Positions 15,766-22,540 of a stretch of 44,717 nucleotides of DNA are shown here, in pieces. The DNA comes from JANMDU01 sp043755865 (lineage in GTDB: Bacteria > Pseudomonadota > Gammaproteobacteria > Burkholderiales > Burkholderiaceae_C), in contig JAYUSD010000136.1 of assembly GCA_043755865.1 (NCBI GenBank), positions 1 through 44,717 of the forward strand, given 5' to 3'. The position numbers and the translations under genes were made by a program. The notes under the pieces are model-generated. The model made no database searches and had not been told where the DNA came from. It was given only the letters and a program-made list of their open reading frames with translations. The stretch's first letter is position 1; every line of letters starts with the position of its first letter.

Positions 15766-17586
15766 ATGCGACTTGATCTTTCTTTTCCCGCTTTGCGCGC
15801 TCAATATCTGAGCGGCAGCCTGACGCCTAGCCGAATGATGGAAATGCTGCACGCTCAAATGCTTGCCGAAGATGCGGCGCTCAATCGCAATATCTGGATT
15901 CGCAGATTGACGCTGGAAGAATTGCTAGTGCATGCAAAAGCGCTCGTTGGCCGCGATGCAGAGTCGTTGCCTTTGTATGGCATCCCGTTTGCCATCAAAG
16001 ACAACATCGATCTCGCAGGCATTCCCACGACGGCGGGCTGCCCAGAATTTGCCTACACCCCAGACAAAAACGCAACGGTGGTGCAGCTCTTGATTGACGC
16101 GGGCGCTATTCCTGTGGGCAAAACAAATCTCGATCAATTTGCCACCGGCCTCGTAGGCGTGCGCTCGCCCTATGGTGCGTGCAAAAACGCCATCAACCCT
16201 GAATACATCTCCGGCGGTTCATCGTCTGGCTCAGCGGTGGCCGTGGCGCTGGGCCTCGCAAGCTTTTCGCTCGGCACGGACACAGCCGGCTCAGGCCGCG
16301 TGCCGGCGGCTTTGAACAATTTGATTGGCCTCAAACCCAGCTGTGGCCGCTTGTCTGCCACAGGTGTGGTGCCCGCCTGCCGCACGCTGGATACGATCTC
16401 CATCTTCGCACTCACGGCCTCGGATGCGGCCTGCGTACTGGCCAGCGCTCAGGGCGTGGATGCGACTGATGCCTACAGCCGCGCGATGCCGCCGGCAGGG
16501 TTTAATTTTGGCGCGCGCACATTTAGATTTGGTGTGCCGCGCGTGCAAGATTTAGACTTTCATGGCAATGCAGAGGGGCCTTCGCTATTCGCCCAAGCTG
16601 TAGCGCACCTGATGGCTCTCGGCGGCCAAGCTGTAGAGCTTGATCTCACGCCCTTCAGAGCCGTTGCCAAGCTGCTCTACGAAGGCCCTTGGGTGGCGGA
16701 GCGCTACGCTGCGATTCGAGAATTCATCGAGGCGCAACCAGAGGCTTTGCACCCCGTCACTAGAGCTATCACCGAAAAAGGGATACAGATTTCAGCGCCT
16801 GATACCTTCGCTGCACTTTACAAACTTAAGGCGCTCGATAAACAAACGCAAGCCGTTTGGGAAAGCATTGATTGCATGGTGACGCCGACTGCTAGCTGCA
16901 CTTACACGATTGCCGAAGTGCAAGCCAATCCGATTGCGCTCAATTCCAATCTCGGCCATTACACGAATTTTGTGAATCTGCTTGATCTATCGGCTGTGGC
17001 CGTGCCCACCGGTTGGATGGAAAACGCGATGCCATTTGGCATCACCTTGGTCGCGCGGAGCGGCCAAGATTTTCCGCTGCTTACCCTAGCGGCTCGCCTG
17101 CACAGCCGCACCGTAACGCATGTAGGCGCAATGGCGCACGCACCGCATCTCAGCGCAAGCACACCCGATGCCGCCTGCTTTCCGTCTGGCCAAATTCAAG
17201 TGGCTGTGTGCGGGGCACATTTGAGTGGTCTGCCTTTAAATGGCCAACTCACCCAACGCGGTGGCCGCTTGATTCGCAGCGTGCGCAGTGCGGCTTGCTA
17301 CAAACTCTATGCATTGCCCGGCGGCCCGCCGCACCGGCCCGGCATGGTGCGGGTCACTGAAAGTGATGCAGGCGGCGCAGCCATCGATATGGAAATATGG
17401 GAAATGCCTGCCGCCGCATTTGGCTCTTTTGTTGCTGGCATTCCTTCGCCGCTGGGTATCGGCACAGTCGAGCTTGAGGGCGGGGGAAGCGTTCAAGGCT
17501 TTGTGTGCGAAGCATGGGCGACGGCTGAGGCGCGAGACATTACGCACCACGGTGGGTGGCGCGCTTTTTTAGCAGCTAGCAATTGA
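15766..17586 (+). CDS. atzF: Allophanate hydrolase
   Basis: A 606-residue amidase-signature enzyme with a C-terminal allophanate hydrolase domain. The Lys-Ser-Ser triad is visible: Lys 78 in GIPFAIKDN, Ser 152 in ISGGSSSGSA and Ser 176 in GTDTAGSGRVP. The C-terminal domain (about 460-606, PGGPPHRPGMVRV, IPSPLGIGTVELEGG) is the part that distinguishes allophanate hydrolases from simple amidases. It splits allophanate into ammonia and CO2, the last step of the guanidine pathway. A strong ribosome binding site (AAAGGAG, 15755-15761) precedes the start. Last gene of the first riboswitch unit, 28 bp after the carboxylase. The symbol is used for the family; the name DUR1,2-type or triazine-pathway homologue could also be applied. 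Confidence 0.93.
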   Translation: MRLDLSFPALRAQYLSGSLTPSRMMEMLHAQMLAEDAALNRNIWIRRLTLEELLVHAKALVGRDAESLPLYGIPFAIKDNIDLAGIPTTAGCPEFAYTPDKNATVVQLLIDAGAIPVGKTNLDQFATGLVGVRSPYGACKNAINPEYISGGSSSGSAVAVALGLASFSLGTDTAGSGRVPAALNNLIGLKPSCGRLSATGVVPACRTLDTISIFALTASDAACVLASAQGVDATDAYSRAMPPAGFNFGARTFRFGVPRVQDLDFHGNAEGPSLFAQAVAHLMALGGQAVELDLTPFRAVAKLLYEGPWVAERYAAIREFIEAQPEALHPVTRAITEKGIQISAPDTFAALYKLKALDKQTQAVWESIDCMVTPTASCTYTIAEVQANPIALNSNLGHYTNFVNLLDLSAVAVPTGWMENAMPFGITLVARSGQDFPLLTLAARLHSRTVTHVGAMAHAPHLSASTPDAACFPSGQIQVAVCGAHLSGLPLNGQLTQRGGRLIRSVRSAACYKLYALPGGPPHRPGMVRVTESDAGGAAIDMEIWEMPAAAFGSFVAGIPSPLGIGTVELEGGGSVQGFVCEAWATAEARDITHHGGWRAFLAASN

Positions 17587-17639
17587 TTCAATTTGGTGCA
17601 TTTGTTGTGCATGGGTGGTTGAAAACAGCACTGTAGCCA

Positions 17640-17656
17640 TGGCATGCGTATTGCTC
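17640..17656 (+). promoter_or_regulatory. Sigma-54-type promoter of the second guanidine unit
   Basis: TGGCATGCGTATTGCTC matches TGGCAC-N5-TTGC with one mismatch (T for C at the sixth base). It lies about 70 bp upstream of the second riboswitch, the same arrangement as at 8492. A TTTGGTGCA half-dyad (17592-17600) upstream could be part of an activator site but is weak. Confidence 0.7.
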
Positions 17657-17724
17657 ACTGTTGTTGGCAGGTTGAATGTTTGGGTTTGTAGCGATACACA
17701 CTTTGTTGACTTCAACTCAGGGGT

Positions 17725-17838
17725 ACTAGGGTTCCGGTTGAGAAATGAGTAGCGAGAGTGAAAGTTTTCACAATGTCTGGTCCAAGAGTGCCCCGGCCTC
17801 TTGATTGAGGCTCCACGGAGGGATAAAAGCCCGGGAGA
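17725..17838 (+). ncRNA. Guanidine-I (ykkC subtype 1) riboswitch, second copy
   Basis: The same conserved blocks as in the first copy are present: ACTAGGGTTCCG, TGTCTGGTCCAAGAG (A in place of G in the middle block), and ACGGAGGGATAAAAGCCCGGG followed by AGA. The hairpins between them differ completely in sequence (for example CCTCTTGATTGAGG), so the core is conserved by selection rather than by recent duplication. It precedes the binding protein and four accessory genes. Confidence 0.94.
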
Positions 17839-17873
17839 ACGACGTCGTCAACGTCTCTTCCTGCGCTTTTTTT
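17828..17873 (+). terminator. Candidate expression platform of riboswitch 2
   Basis: The aptamer's 3' end AGCCCGGGAGA can pair with TCTCTTCCTGCGCT (17854-17867), giving a hairpin that is directly followed by seven T. Forming it removes the conserved AGCCCGGGAGA from the aptamer, a classic mutually exclusive switch. The stem has internal mismatches. Guanidine binding would allow read-through. Confidence 0.6.
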
Positions 17874-17894
17874 ATTCACCACTGGAGTTTCATC

Positions 17895-18941
17895 ATGAGC
17901 ACATTGCATTTCTTAGCCTACCCTCTGACCTCCAGCCCCATGCTGGCACATTCATTCAAATTACTTAAGCCTCTGAGCACACTGGCTTTGGCGCTGGCTG
18001 CCAACAGCGTGTTTGCAGCAGGCCCCACCACCATGAAGCTCGGTGCTGCTGTGTGGATTGGCTATGCCCCGTTTTACGTGGCTGAATCGCTTGATCTGTT
18101 TAAAAAACACAACCTCAAAGTCTCGATACAAAACTTCTCTGACCCCGCGCTGATTCCGCCGGCTGTGGCCAGCGGCGCATTGGATGGCGCAATGCTCACT
18201 TACGACCAAGTGATTGGCCAAGTCGCCACTGGGCAGATGCAGAAAGTCGTGATGCCGATTGATTACTCTAATGGCGGCGATGCGATCGTCGTGGATAAAT
18301 CGATCACAAAATTGGCGGATTTCAAAGGTAAAAAAGTGGGCTTCAGCCCGTTGTCTCCCTCTGATTTCTTGCTGTCCTACGCCTTAAAAACAGCCGGCCT
18401 GAGCGAGAAAGACATCACGCCTGTGAGCCTCACGCCCGAAGCTGTGCCCGCCGCCATGGCTTCTGGCCAAATGCCGATTGGCGTGACCTATGAGCCCAGC
18501 TTGTCGCAAATTTTGGCGCAAGGCGGCGGCAAGAAATTCAAGACGATTTTCACCTCCAAGAATGCACCCGGATTGATTGCTGATGTGCTGGTATTCGATG
18601 CCAAAGTGATCAAAGCCAAGCCCGCTGAGATCACCGGCATCATGAAAGCGTATCTAGAAGCTGTGGCTTACATGAAGGCCAAGCCGGATGAATCGGCCAA
18701 GATCGTGGGCAAGGTGATGGGCGTGTCGGCCAAAGAAGTTAAAGAGCAACTGACTGGTGTGTATCTCATTCCGCTGGCTGAAATGCCAAAGGCTTTTGCC
18801 AAATCGACAGACACCACATCGTATTTCGGCAGTGGAAAAATCATTGGCGATTTGCTGCTCGCTAAAGGCCAAATCAAAACCATCCCTGCAACCGAAGCCA
18901 CTTTTGATGCCAGCTTCGTGATGGGCTTGATCAAGAAGTAA
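17895..18941 (+). CDS. Periplasmic substrate-binding protein (NMT1/SsuA type), likely guanidine
   Basis: A 348-residue exported binding protein. Start ATG 17895 has a CTGGAG site at good spacing; the longer frame from 17805 would translate the riboswitch. The signal peptide ends near ALALAANSVFAAG. The mature part shows the NMT1/SsuA pattern: GYAPFYVAESLDLFKKHNL, GALDGAMLTYDQVI, FKGKKVGFSPLSPSDFLL and PIGVTYEPSLSQI. It should deliver substrate to the permease/ATPase pair that lies 7-9 kb upstream behind the first riboswitch. No second permease is present, so the transporter is split over two switch-controlled units. Guanidine as ligand is inferred from the riboswitch. Confidence 0.9.
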   Translation: MSTLHFLAYPLTSSPMLAHSFKLLKPLSTLALALAANSVFAAGPTTMKLGAAVWIGYAPFYVAESLDLFKKHNLKVSIQNFSDPALIPPAVASGALDGAMLTYDQVIGQVATGQMQKVVMPIDYSNGGDAIVVDKSITKLADFKGKKVGFSPLSPSDFLLSYALKTAGLSEKDITPVSLTPEAVPAAMASGQMPIGVTYEPSLSQILAQGGGKKFKTIFTSKNAPGLIADVLVFDAKVIKAKPAEITGIMKAYLEAVAYMKAKPDESAKIVGKVMGVSAKEVKEQLTGVYLIPLAEMPKAFAKSTDTTSYFGSGKIIGDLLLAKGQIKTIPATEATFDASFVMGLIKK

Positions 18942-18955
18942 ACGGTAAAAAAGTC

Positions 18956-19987
18956 ATGACAAGCAACATATTTCGGTATGCGGACGGCGTTGTTCCTAAT
19001 GTATTGGCGCTCGGATTAGTGTTGCTTGGCTTTCCTACGGGAATTGTGCTTCTTGCGCAGCCCCAGTGGGCACTCAATGCGCTCGGTGTTGTATTAACCG
19101 TCTTGGCTTTGAACTGGTCGGCCTACTTCATTCATGAATTTGCGCATTTGGCCATCTTCAAAACGCCCGCCACAAACGCCAGCTGGGGCACGCTGATGAG
19201 CTGGATCAATGGCAGCTGCTACGCCCGCTTTGAAGACATGCGCAAAAAGCATATGCGCCACCATGTCGAGCGCGCGGATGTGATCTCGTTGGATGTGCGT
19301 GGATTTTTGCTGGCTGCGCCCGCATGGCAACGACGCATTGTGCTGGCGTTGGAGTGGCTGCATTTCCCTGCTGTGGAGTTTCTCATGCGTGGGTTCGTAA
19401 TATCTCTGCCCTTTCGCTCAACAACAGCCCCTAATAGAAGCCATACGAAAGCAAAATTTCGCATCTTAGGCATCGCATTCGTACGCACAGTTTTCTGGGC
19501 TGCACTAGGTTGGCTATCTATCAAAGCACTTGTTTTGTACTTCGCAGCCTACGTGAGCTTCGTGATTTGCTTGCGCTTTGCAGATTGCTTTCAGCACACC
19601 TATGATGCGTATCCCATTTTGGATGACACGCCGATTCCTAAAGACAAACTGCGCGACAAAGCCTACGAGCAAGCCAACACGTTCAGCGATGTGGTTGGCC
19701 TGCAAAGCAAATGGCTGAATTTGATTTGGCTCAATTTTGGTTTCCACAATGCGCACCATGATCGCCCTACCCTGCCTTGGTACAAACTCCCCGCTTACCA
19801 CCATGAGATTTACACCAGCGATTACGCGCAAGTGATCACGGTGCGCGAGCTGCTGCGCAGCTTTCATATCAATCGCGTCAAACGCATCACCGCCAACGAC
19901 TATGGCCAAGTGCATGCCTATGCCACGCCGGGCCGCGCGGATCAATTCGTCGGCGCAGTAGGCGTGTCATTTCTCACAGCAGTTTAA
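18956..19987 (+). CDS. Membrane fatty-acid-desaturase-like diiron enzyme, substrate unknown
   Basis: A 343-residue integral membrane protein with the three histidine boxes of the desaturase/hydroxylase superfamily: HEFAH (60-64), HMRHH (99-103) and HNAHH (264-268), plus an extra His in FQHTYDAYP (214). Hydrophobic helix pairs lie around 15-60, 125-150 and 172-206. Such enzymes use two iron ions and O2 to desaturate or hydroxylate, usually lipids, alkanes or carotenoids. It starts 14 bp after the binding protein gene behind riboswitch 2 and is followed 7 bp later by a cysteine hydrolase. That setting suggests oxidative attack on an alkyl- or acyl-guanidino compound, or membrane adaptation during guanidine stress. 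Neither is shown. The superfamily call is firm, the role is not. Confidence 0.85.
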   Translation: MTSNIFRYADGVVPNVLALGLVLLGFPTGIVLLAQPQWALNALGVVLTVLALNWSAYFIHEFAHLAIFKTPATNASWGTLMSWINGSCYARFEDMRKKHMRHHVERADVISLDVRGFLLAAPAWQRRIVLALEWLHFPAVEFLMRGFVISLPFRSTTAPNRSHTKAKFRILGIAFVRTVFWAALGWLSIKALVLYFAAYVSFVICLRFADCFQHTYDAYPILDDTPIPKDKLRDKAYEQANTFSDVVGLQSKWLNLIWLNFGFHNAHHDRPTLPWYKLPAYHHEIYTSDYAQVITVRELLRSFHINRVKRITANDYGQVHAYATPGRADQFVGAVGVSFLTAV

Positions 19988-19994
19988 GGCTCAC

Positions 19995-20684
19995 ATGTCA
20001 TCGTCGTCATCGTCGTCATCGTCGTCTTCATCTTCCGCGTTCCCCCAAACTGCCTTGCTCGTGATTGACATGCAACGTGATTTTCTTGATCCCGGCGGCT
20101 ATGCGGCTACGGCGGGCGTGGATATTGTGCGGCTGAGAGCCACGATTGTGCCGGTGCAAGCACTGATCAGCATGGCGCGCAAATTGACGATGCCGATTAT
20201 TTTTACGCGCGAAGGGCATCGCGCTAATTTGTCCGATTGCCCACCGGCCAAGCTTGCGCGCAGCCGCGCGGCGGGCGCTGAGATTGGCTCGCTCGGGCCA
20301 CTGGGGCGTTTGCTCATTCGCGGCGAGCACGGGCACGATATGGTCGATGACATGCAGGTGATGCCGCATGACATCATCATCGACAAGCCGGGCTACAGCG
20401 CATTTCATCAGACCGAGTTGGATCAGATTTTGCGCAGCTTTGGCGTACAGAATTTACTGGTGTGCGGCGTCACGACCGAGGTTTGCGTCCACACCACCGT
20501 GCGCGCTGCCACCGATTTCGGCTATTCCTGCACCACCGTGAGCGATGCTTGCGCCGCCACAGAAGGGCATTTGCAGCAAGCAGCACTCGATATGTTGCGC
20601 GTAGAAGGTGGTATTTTTGGTGATGTGAAAAGCACAGCTGAGGTGCTCGCTTGGGCTTCGATACCTCAGCCCGAACGGATATAG
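19995..20684 (+). CDS. Isochorismatase-like cysteine hydrolase, biuret-hydrolase-like
   Basis: A 229-residue hydrolase with the Asp-Lys-Cys triad of the isochorismatase-like family: Asp 25 in LLVIDMQRDF, Lys 131 in IIDKPGYSAF and Cys 164 in CGVTTEVCVHTT. Segments FTREGHRANLSD, GRLLIRGEHGHD and GGIFGDVKS resemble biuret hydrolase as I remember it. Members cleave C-N bonds next to a carbonyl (biuret, N-carbamoylsarcosine, ureidoacrylate, guanylurea). Beside a guanidine carboxylase/allophanate hydrolase pathway, biuret to allophanate or guanylurea to guanidine would both fit. The N-terminus is a run of 13 Ser made by a (TCATCGTCG) tandem repeat. The C-terminal WASIPQPERI is read through a REP-like half-site. 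Confidence 0.87.
   Translation: MSSSSSSSSSSSSSAFPQTALLVIDMQRDFLDPGGYAATAGVDIVRLRATIVPVQALISMARKLTMPIIFTREGHRANLSDCPPAKLARSRAAGAEIGSLGPLGRLLIRGEHGHDMVDDMQVMPHDIIIDKPGYSAFHQTELDQILRSFGVQNLLVCGVTTEVCVHTTVRAATDFGYSCTTVSDACAATEGHLQQAALDMLRVEGGIFGDVKSTAEVLAWASIPQPERI
19998..20024 (+). repeat. Coding 9 bp tandem repeat (TCATCGTCG, three copies)
   Basis: Three exact copies of TCATCGTCG directly after the start codon, extended by four further Ser codons. They encode a poly-Ser N-terminus. Copy number changes would keep the frame and only alter the Ser tail. Confidence 0.85.
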
Positions 20685-20708
20685 CGAGTAACCGGCTGTG
20701 TTGCCATC

Positions 20709-21521
20709 ATGACCCAAGTGCGCAAAATTTGGCCGCTGCTCACAGCAACGCATCGCTACGATAAATCGATTTCAACCTTTCAGCGCGGGCAAGGCGAGCA
20801 AATCGAAGCACCTATCCTCGCTTACTTGATTGAGACGGCTCATGGGCGAATTTTGTATGACGTAGGCTGCGACCATCGCAAAATCAATGATCCAGCTCTG
20901 CGTGCGCACTACTACAACCCCGACGTGTTTGAGTTTGGTGCGCCTGAGATGACCGAGGAGCAGCGCATCCCGCATCATCTGGCGCAGCTGGGGCTCACAT
21001 CTGCTGATGTAGACATTATTTTCATCGGCCATTTGCATTTTGATCATGCAGGCGGCCTGAAAGACTTGCGGCGCTGCGGCTGTGGCGCAGAGATCCATGT
21101 GCAGCACGATGAAATGGAAGTGGCTCGCAGCGGCGAAGATGCGGTCGTGTTTGCAGATGATTTGACTGACGATGCAGGCGCGCCCTTGCAATTTAAATTG
21201 CACCAAGGTGAATACCAAGTCTTGTCCGGCGTGGAGGCGATTGCCACGCCGGGTCACACCGCCGGGCATATGTCGCTCTGGATCGAGTTGCCGCAAGGCC
21301 GCCCCGTGTTGCTTGCTGGCGATGCCGCTGATCTGCAAGAAAATCTTGATAACGAGATCGCGCCCGGCACCCTCTGGCAAGGCCGCGAGCAGCAAGCCAT
21401 TGACAGCATCCGCAAGCTCAAGCGCATTGCGCTAGAGACAGATGCATGGCTCTGGCCGAACCACGACATGGCTTTTTATCGCACCTTGCCCCTGTGTGTG
21501 CAATCGCACGGCAGCGCTTGA
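20709..21521 (+). CDS. Metallo-beta-lactamase-fold hydrolase, N-acyl homoserine lactonase-like
   Basis: A 270-residue protein with the dinuclear zinc motif HLHFDH (108-113), a downstream His in TPGHTAGHMSLW, a bridging Asp in LLAGDAADL and a late His in WPNHD. Length, the HLHFDHAGG motif and the C-terminal layout fit the AiiA/AttM group of quorum-quenching lactonases. In this operon the substrate need not be an acyl homoserine lactone; cyclic amides, esters or lactone products of the neighbouring oxygenase and hydrolase are possible. It starts 24 bp after the cysteine hydrolase and is followed closely by an unknown gene, all presumably expressed from riboswitch 2. Confidence 0.85.
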   Translation: MTQVRKIWPLLTATHRYDKSISTFQRGQGEQIEAPILAYLIETAHGRILYDVGCDHRKINDPALRAHYYNPDVFEFGAPEMTEEQRIPHHLAQLGLTSADVDIIFIGHLHFDHAGGLKDLRRCGCGAEIHVQHDEMEVARSGEDAVVFADDLTDDAGAPLQFKLHQGEYQVLSGVEAIATPGHTAGHMSLWIELPQGRPVLLAGDAADLQENLDNEIAPGTLWQGREQQAIDSIRKLKRIALETDAWLWPNHDMAFYRTLPLCVQSHGSA

Positions 21522-21537
21522 TATCGATGCACCCGCT

Positions 21538-22281
21538 ATGCACCCAAGCGTCCCCACTGTAGAACCTTGGCGCAACGCGCATCCGCTAAATATTGCGCCT
21601 GTGCCAAACAAATACCGCGGCGTCTGGATGCGCACTTTGATCGAGACGCCGCAATTGCGCGACACCCGCACCTGCGTGCGCTGGATGCAACTGAGCCGCT
21701 GGCATGGTGATCTTCGCATACCTGTGCATGCTCGCCCTTCGCAAACAAATCCCGTTGTATTGAACGCAGATGCGGTGCTGAAATTGCAGGAAGGCTTTTG
21801 CGGCATCACGCAGGTGAGCCAAGGCCAAAGCGAAGAGATCTGCACTTGGCATCGCTTGGTTGATTACCAGCCGAGCCAGCCTGCGCCAGATACGGGCACG
21901 ATGGTGTTTCATGATGCCGATACGATAGAAGAAAAAGGCATCCACAGCGTGTATCGCGAAATCTGGCAACGCCTTCCCGATTCGACAGGCCGTGCCATCG
22001 CTGTCGTGGAGCCAGCCTTGCCAAATGGCCAGATGAGCGCATGTTGGCTGATTGCTGGGATATACGCCATGCGCGTGCGGCCCGCCGCGCACGCCGCATC
22101 CACCGTAGAAATTTCATTTGGCTCGATTGATTCAGGCCAATGGCGAGTTGAGCACTCCACTTGGCCCGAGCTCGAGGGCCAGCGCATCGCATTTGTCCTC
22201 AATCGCGAGCGCGACGACATCGCCATACTGCAAACCGACCACATCACCTTGCCATGCAAGGTTTTGGAGTGGAGCGAATAG
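21538..22281 (+). CDS. Conserved-looking protein of unknown function, last gene of riboswitch-2 unit
   Basis: A 247-residue soluble protein with no signal peptide. ATG 21538 is the first in-frame start after the preceding stop (16 bp); the longer frame from 21442 would overlap the lactonase-like gene. It contains KYRGVWMRTLIETP, CVRWMQLSRWHGDLRIPVHARP and FGSIDSGQWRVEHSTWPELEG, strand-rich segments with many Trp that look like a lipocalin-like or other small-ligand barrel. I have a faint memory of similar sequences near amidase or oxygenase genes but cannot name a family. No catalytic motif is evident. Its position makes it a candidate binding, chaperone or enzyme component of the accessory guanidine module. 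Confidence 0.75.
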   Translation: MHPSVPTVEPWRNAHPLNIAPVPNKYRGVWMRTLIETPQLRDTRTCVRWMQLSRWHGDLRIPVHARPSQTNPVVLNADAVLKLQEGFCGITQVSQGQSEEICTWHRLVDYQPSQPAPDTGTMVFHDADTIEEKGIHSVYREIWQRLPDSTGRAIAVVEPALPNGQMSACWLIAGIYAMRVRPAAHAASTVEISFGSIDSGQWRVEHSTWPELEGQRIAFVLNRERDDIAILQTDHITLPCKVLEWSE

Positions 22282-22340
22282 GCCCTGTCGGCTTTCGCGT
22301 TGCATCGCGTCGCGTCATATTGCATGACATCACATTCATG

Positions 22341-22400
22341 ATACCGCTATGAATTAGTGAGCACTCTGCGCTTAGTCTATGCCGGCTAGGCACTGATTTT
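22341..22400 (-). repeat. Dispersed 'LAGIE' repeat, copy 2 (intergenic)
   Basis: On the minus strand the order is CAAAATCAGTGCCTAGCC, GGCATAGACTAAGCGCAGAG, TGCTCACTAATTCATAGC. This matches the other copies position by position. It lies between two convergent operons, next to the amtB terminator. Confidence 0.7.
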
Positions 22401-22404
22401 GCAC

Positions 22405-22440
22405 AAAAAAATGCCCGCTGACCTGACGGCTCAGCGGGCA
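22405..22440 (-). terminator. Rho-independent terminator of amtB
   Basis: A perfect 10 bp stem (TGCCCGCTGA / TCAGCGGGCA) with a 9 nt loop, followed on the minus strand by seven T (complement of 22405-22411). It lies about 100 bp after the amtB stop. The intact stem and T-run make this a confident call; the A-run on the other side is on the wrong strand to terminate the convergent operon efficiently. Confidence 0.93.
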
Positions 22441-22540
22441 AACATCCAAAGGAGACTCTTTTGTTATTACAACAGCAGGCGTGATGCTTGCATCACGCCG
22501 TGCCTTTCCAAAGTTCTCACTTGAAGATCGACATCAAGCT

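Noticed and set aside
17805..17894. A longer N-terminus for the binding protein
   Set aside because: It would translate the riboswitch 3' half and place 30 polar residues before the signal peptide.
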